From Thermoflexus sp. (GTDB taxonomy: Bacteria > Chloroflexota > Anaerolineae > Thermoflexales > Thermoflexaceae), in assembly GCA_017743605.1 (NCBI GenBank), contig JAGHYO010000111.1, positions 1 through 7,113 of the forward strand: 7,113 nt of DNA, in the 5' to 3' direction. This document shows positions 5,019 to 7,113 of the stretch, piece by piece. The notes below the pieces were generated by a model. The model searched no databases and was not told where the DNA came from. It was given only the letters and a program-made list of their open reading frames with translations. Position 1 is the first letter of the stretch. The number at the start of each line of letters is the position of its first letter. The position numbers were made by a program, and so were the translations under genes.

Positions 5019-6178
5019 TGCGCGCACTGAGCGGCCCCCCCTCGGCGACGCAGGTTTGGGAGGTTCTGGCCCGGGAGTGGCCAGCGCTGGGGATCTGGGT
5101 CCTGGCAGTCTTCGGTTTCGGATGGCAGGCGCTGGCGCAGGAAGGCATCGGACGCGGGCTCCCTGCCATGGGGATCTTCACGCTGCTGATGACCGCCTAT
5201 CTCGGGAGCGTTTTCCTCCCGGCGGAAGGTGCGCGGCGCTGGGCCGGAGCGGACGTCCGGCGGGTCTACGGAGTTCCCTTCGCGCTCTGGTTCGCTGGGG
5301 CCCTGCTGGGGACCCTGGGAGGGCTCCCCACAGATCCGCCGGCCCTCTTCGGGGGCCTGGCCTTCCTGGTATGGCCGACGGCCCTCGTCCTTCACAACCG
5401 GGCCGCCTGGGGTCCGATCCCCGCCCTGGTGATCCTGGGCACCCTGGCCCTGATCCTGATCCCCGGTCCCCCTCCGGCGGATCCGGTGGGCTGGGCCTTT
5501 CGGATTGGGGCCGGGCTCTGGCCCCTCCCTCTCATCCTCGGATGGCCGGCCGCGACCCGCCCGCGGGCCCATCTGCTCTACTTCGGCGCGGTCCTGTTCG
5601 TGTGGTATGCGGTGGAGTTTGACCGCCTCCCGGCGCTGCCCCTGCTGCACGGCGGGCCGTCGTATTTCCACCTTGCGGCCATCCCCCTGTTCCTGTGGCT
5701 GATGCTCCTGAGCGGGCGCCTCCCCGACCTGGGGTTGACCTTCCGCTGGGCGGGGCGGGATGTCCTCTCCATCCTGGTCCATCTGGCCGGGTTCGCCGCC
5801 TTCGCCCTCCCCTTCGGGTGGCTCACCGGCTTCTTGACCCCGGCGTCGACCCGCTTGGGCCTGCCGGAGGCCCTTCTCCGCCTGCTGGCCATCTATCTCT
5901 TCATCGCCCTTCCCGAGGAGATCCTCTTCCGGGGCGCGCTGCACGTCCACCTGCAGCGGGCCTTAGGGTGGCCGCCGCTGCGCGTCCTGTTGCTTTCCTC
6001 GCTTCTGTTTGGCCTTGCCCATCTGAACAACCCCCCGAAGGTAGGGCTTTACGCCATCCTGGCCGCAGTGGCGGGCTTCTTCTACGGGCGGACATACTTG
6101 CAAACGGGGAAGGTGACCACGGCGGCGCTGGTACATGCCCTGGTGGACTGGGTGTGGGGCCTTCTGTTCTCGAGGTAG
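5015..6178 (+). CDS. CPBP family intramembrane glutamic endopeptidase (CAAX protease/Abi-like)
   Basis: CPBP proteins are membrane-embedded proteases related to the eukaryotic CAAX prenyl protease Rce1; bacterial members process membrane peptides or proteins and some give bacteriocin self-immunity. All three active-site motifs are present in the C-terminal domain: EEILFR with Glu301, Glu302 and Arg306; FGLAH with Phe332 and His336; and HALVD with His374 and Asp378 (many relatives have Asn at this last position). The catalytic core covers about 246-387. The 387-residue length is above that of a minimal CPBP protein because about 230 N-terminal residues add roughly seven or eight further hydrophobic segments, with no motif I recognise. 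The ATG at 5015 has GGAG 7 nt upstream and may be coupled to a short leader ORF. It is divergent from the seven-helix gene and convergent with the ABC permease. The substrate is unknown, and no bacteriocin gene is visible nearby. Confidence 0.9.
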   Translation: MMRALSGPPSATQVWEVLAREWPALGIWVLAVFGFGWQALAQEGIGRGLPAMGIFTLLMTAYLGSVFLPAEGARRWAGADVRRVYGVPFALWFAGALLGTLGGLPTDPPALFGGLAFLVWPTALVLHNRAAWGPIPALVILGTLALILIPGPPPADPVGWAFRIGAGLWPLPLILGWPAATRPRAHLLYFGAVLFVWYAVEFDRLPALPLLHGGPSYFHLAAIPLFLWLMLLSGRLPDLGLTFRWAGRDVLSILVHLAGFAAFALPFGWLTGFLTPASTRLGLPEALLRLLAIYLFIALPEEILFRGALHVHLQRALGWPPLRVLLLSSLLFGLAHLNNPPKVGLYAILAAVAGFFYGRTYLQTGKVTTAALVHALVDWVWGLLFSR

Positions 6179-6217
6179 ATCGGGCGCCCCTTGATCATTG
6201 CGTGAAGTGAAGGGGTA

Positions 6218-6240
6218 GGGGCGCAGCGGCGCTGCGCCCC
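6218..6240. terminator. Perfect 10-bp hairpin between convergent genes, probable bidirectional terminator
   Basis: GGGGCGCAGC and GCTGCGCCCC pair perfectly around a 3-nt loop, midway between the stop codons of the convergent protease (6178) and ABC permease (6250) genes. Position and strength suggest termination in both directions. No T-run follows on either strand, so it is not a canonical intrinsic terminator and may instead be an RNA-end stabiliser. A second, weaker pairing (CCCCTT 6187-6192 with AAGGGG 6210-6215) lies just to its left. Confidence 0.6.
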
Positions 6241-6249
6241 CGCTTCGGA

Positions 6250-7032
6250 TCATTCCGTCTTGCTGAACAGCCACACCGCGGGGATCAGGAAGAGGGCCCA
6301 GAAGGCGAGGAGGGCGATCAGGTTGATCTCCAAGGGATGGAGGATCAGCGTCCGCAGGATCGGCTCCGGAACCAGGCCCTGCAGCGCCGTCTGGCGTATG
6401 GCGTCCACCCCGTAGGTCACTGGGTCCGCGCGGGCCAGCCACTCCATCCAGAGCGGCACCTGGCGCAGGGGGAAGAAGGCCCCGCTGACGAAGAACATCG
6501 GCATCAGCAGGAAATTCATCATCATGTGGAAGCCTTCCATCGACCGCATGCGGGCGGCGATCAGGATGCCGAAAGAGGTCATGGTGGCCGCCACCAGGAT
6601 CATCATCCCCATCAGCGTGAGGATCTGGGGGAGAGTGAACCGCACGCCGACCAGAGGAGCCAGGAGCATGATCAGCAGCCCCTGAATCAGGGCGGTGGTG
6701 CTGCCGCCGGCCATCTTCCCCAGGGCAACGGCAGCCCGCGAGACGGGAGCCACCAGCACCTCTTTCAGGAAGCCGAACTCCCGATCCCAGACGATGGAGA
6801 CGGCAGAGAAGACGGCGGTGAACAACACAGACATGCTCAGGATGCCCGGGAAGAGGAAGGTCCGGAAGTCCACCCCGCTCATCCCTGCGGCCACGGCGGG
6901 GGCCAGCCCGTTCCCGAACACGATCAGGAACAGCATGGGTTGCCCTAGGGAGCTGAAGATCCGCGTGCGGTCCCGAAGGAACCGCAGGAGATCTCGATAC
7001 CAGATGGTATAGACCGTTTTCAGGAAAGCCAT
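6250..7032 (-). CDS. ABC-2 type transporter permease (DrrB-like exporter subunit)
   Basis: The 260-residue protein is the membrane subunit of an ABC-2 exporter; two copies normally pair with two ATPase subunits to move a drug, lipid, polysaccharide or other substrate outward. About six hydrophobic segments are visible at roughly 29-46, 59-80, 112-130, 139-160, 169-188 and 236-255. Family-typical stretches include the N-terminal amphipathic WYRDLLRFLRDRTRIF, the cytoplasmic loop VWDREFGFLKEVLVAPVSR at 81-99 thought to contact the ATPase, and FFPLRQVPLW followed by DPVTYGVDAIRQ at 203-214. Length and layout are normal for DrrB/NodJ-type permeases. The ATG at 7032 has GGAGGTGA 3 nt upstream, overlapping the stop codon of the ATPase gene, so translation is probably coupled. 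It ends facing the protease gene across a shared hairpin. The substrate cannot be inferred. Confidence 0.93.
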   Translation of the reverse strand: MAFLKTVYTIWYRDLLRFLRDRTRIFSSLGQPMLFLIVFGNGLAPAVAAGMSGVDFRTFLFPGILSMSVLFTAVFSAVSIVWDREFGFLKEVLVAPVSRAAVALGKMAGGSTTALIQGLLIMLLAPLVGVRFTLPQILTLMGMMILVAATMTSFGILIAARMRSMEGFHMMMNFLLMPMFFVSGAFFPLRQVPLWMEWLARADPVTYGVDAIRQTALQGLVPEPILRTLILHPLEINLIALLAFWALFLIPAVWLFSKTE

Positions 7033-7035
7033 AGC

Positions 7036-7113
7036 TCACCTCCGACCCCAGAGTCGATGGCTCAGGCGCATCCGCTCCAGGGGCGAGGCCTCCTCGTCCC
7101 GGATGGCGCGTCC
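7036..7113 (-). CDS. C-terminal end of an ABC transporter ATP-binding protein (5' part outside window)
   Basis: Only the last 25 codons and the TGA stop are visible, ending with GRAIRDEEASPLERMRLSHR and then LWGRR. The GRAIRDEEA motif closely resembles the TGR.LRDEEA segment near the C-terminus of DrrA-type ABC ATPases, just after the last part of the regulatory tail. The gene lies 3 nt upstream of the permease start in the same direction, the usual order for this exporter type. No Walker motifs are visible because that part lies outside the window, so the call rests on this short tail plus context. Confidence 0.72.
   Translation of the reverse strand, partial: GRAIRDEEASPLERMRLSHRLWGRR

Noticed and set aside
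4874..5950. Minus-strand 358-codon reading frame opposite the CPBP protease
   Set aside because: The product is charged, low-complexity sequence, while the plus strand has all three CPBP motifs and a ribosome binding site.
5015..6178. Bacteriocin-immunity or phage-abortive role for the CPBP protein
   Set aside because: Some family members have such roles, but no bacteriocin precursor or defence gene is visible in the window. The linkage to an ABC exporter is convergent, not operonic.

Overview
The window is GC-rich, densely coded bacterial DNA with strong Shine-Dalgarno sites (GGAGGTGA, AGGAGG, GGAGGG) and short or overlapping gene junctions. The protein set suggests a Chloroflexota-type bacterium, possibly a thermophile: a MenA-like prenyltransferase of the PFSGGSR type fused to a split-barrel domain, a threonine synthase of the GSFKDRGM type, and REP-like TAGGAGCGGCTTC palindromes. 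This placement is an inference from general resemblance, because no rRNA or other marker gene is present.

Layout. (1) Bases 1-3424, minus strand, read right to left: threonine synthase (thrC), a stand-alone FMN/F420-type split-barrel protein (PPOX), a fused split-barrel/UbiA prenyltransferase, and an OsmC-family peroxidase running off the left edge. Gaps are about 42, 1 and 40 nt, so these four are probably one transcript, with a candidate -10 box just upstream of thrC. (2) Bases 3561-4289, minus strand: an unrecognised seven-helix membrane protein with an excellent ribosome binding site. (3) Bases 4290-5014: a divergent intergenic region of about 725 bp without a convincing long gene. It holds a small hairpin, a sharply AT-rich island with an inverted repeat, and three tandem 82-84 bp REP-like units with paired, compensating ends, plus the start of a fourth. 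(4) Bases 5015-6178, plus strand: a CPBP-family intramembrane protease with a long multi-helix N-terminal half, possibly preceded by an 11-codon leader ORF overlapping its start by ATGA. (5) A perfect 10-bp hairpin lies between this gene and the convergent minus-strand pair. (6) Bases 6250-7113, minus strand: an ABC-2 export permease and, upstream of it, the C-terminal end of its ATPase, running off the right edge.

How the genes work together. ThrC makes threonine. The MenA-like enzyme probably alkylates an aromatic quinone precursor in the membrane. The two split-barrel proteins and OsmC suggest a redox theme, but no single pathway links all four. The ABC pair is a DrrA/DrrB-type exporter with no visible substrate clue. 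The most notable items are the PPOX-UbiA fusion coupled to a separate PPOX gene, the structured tandem repeat array, and the possible leader ORF. Nothing here is clearly a new defence or mobile system.
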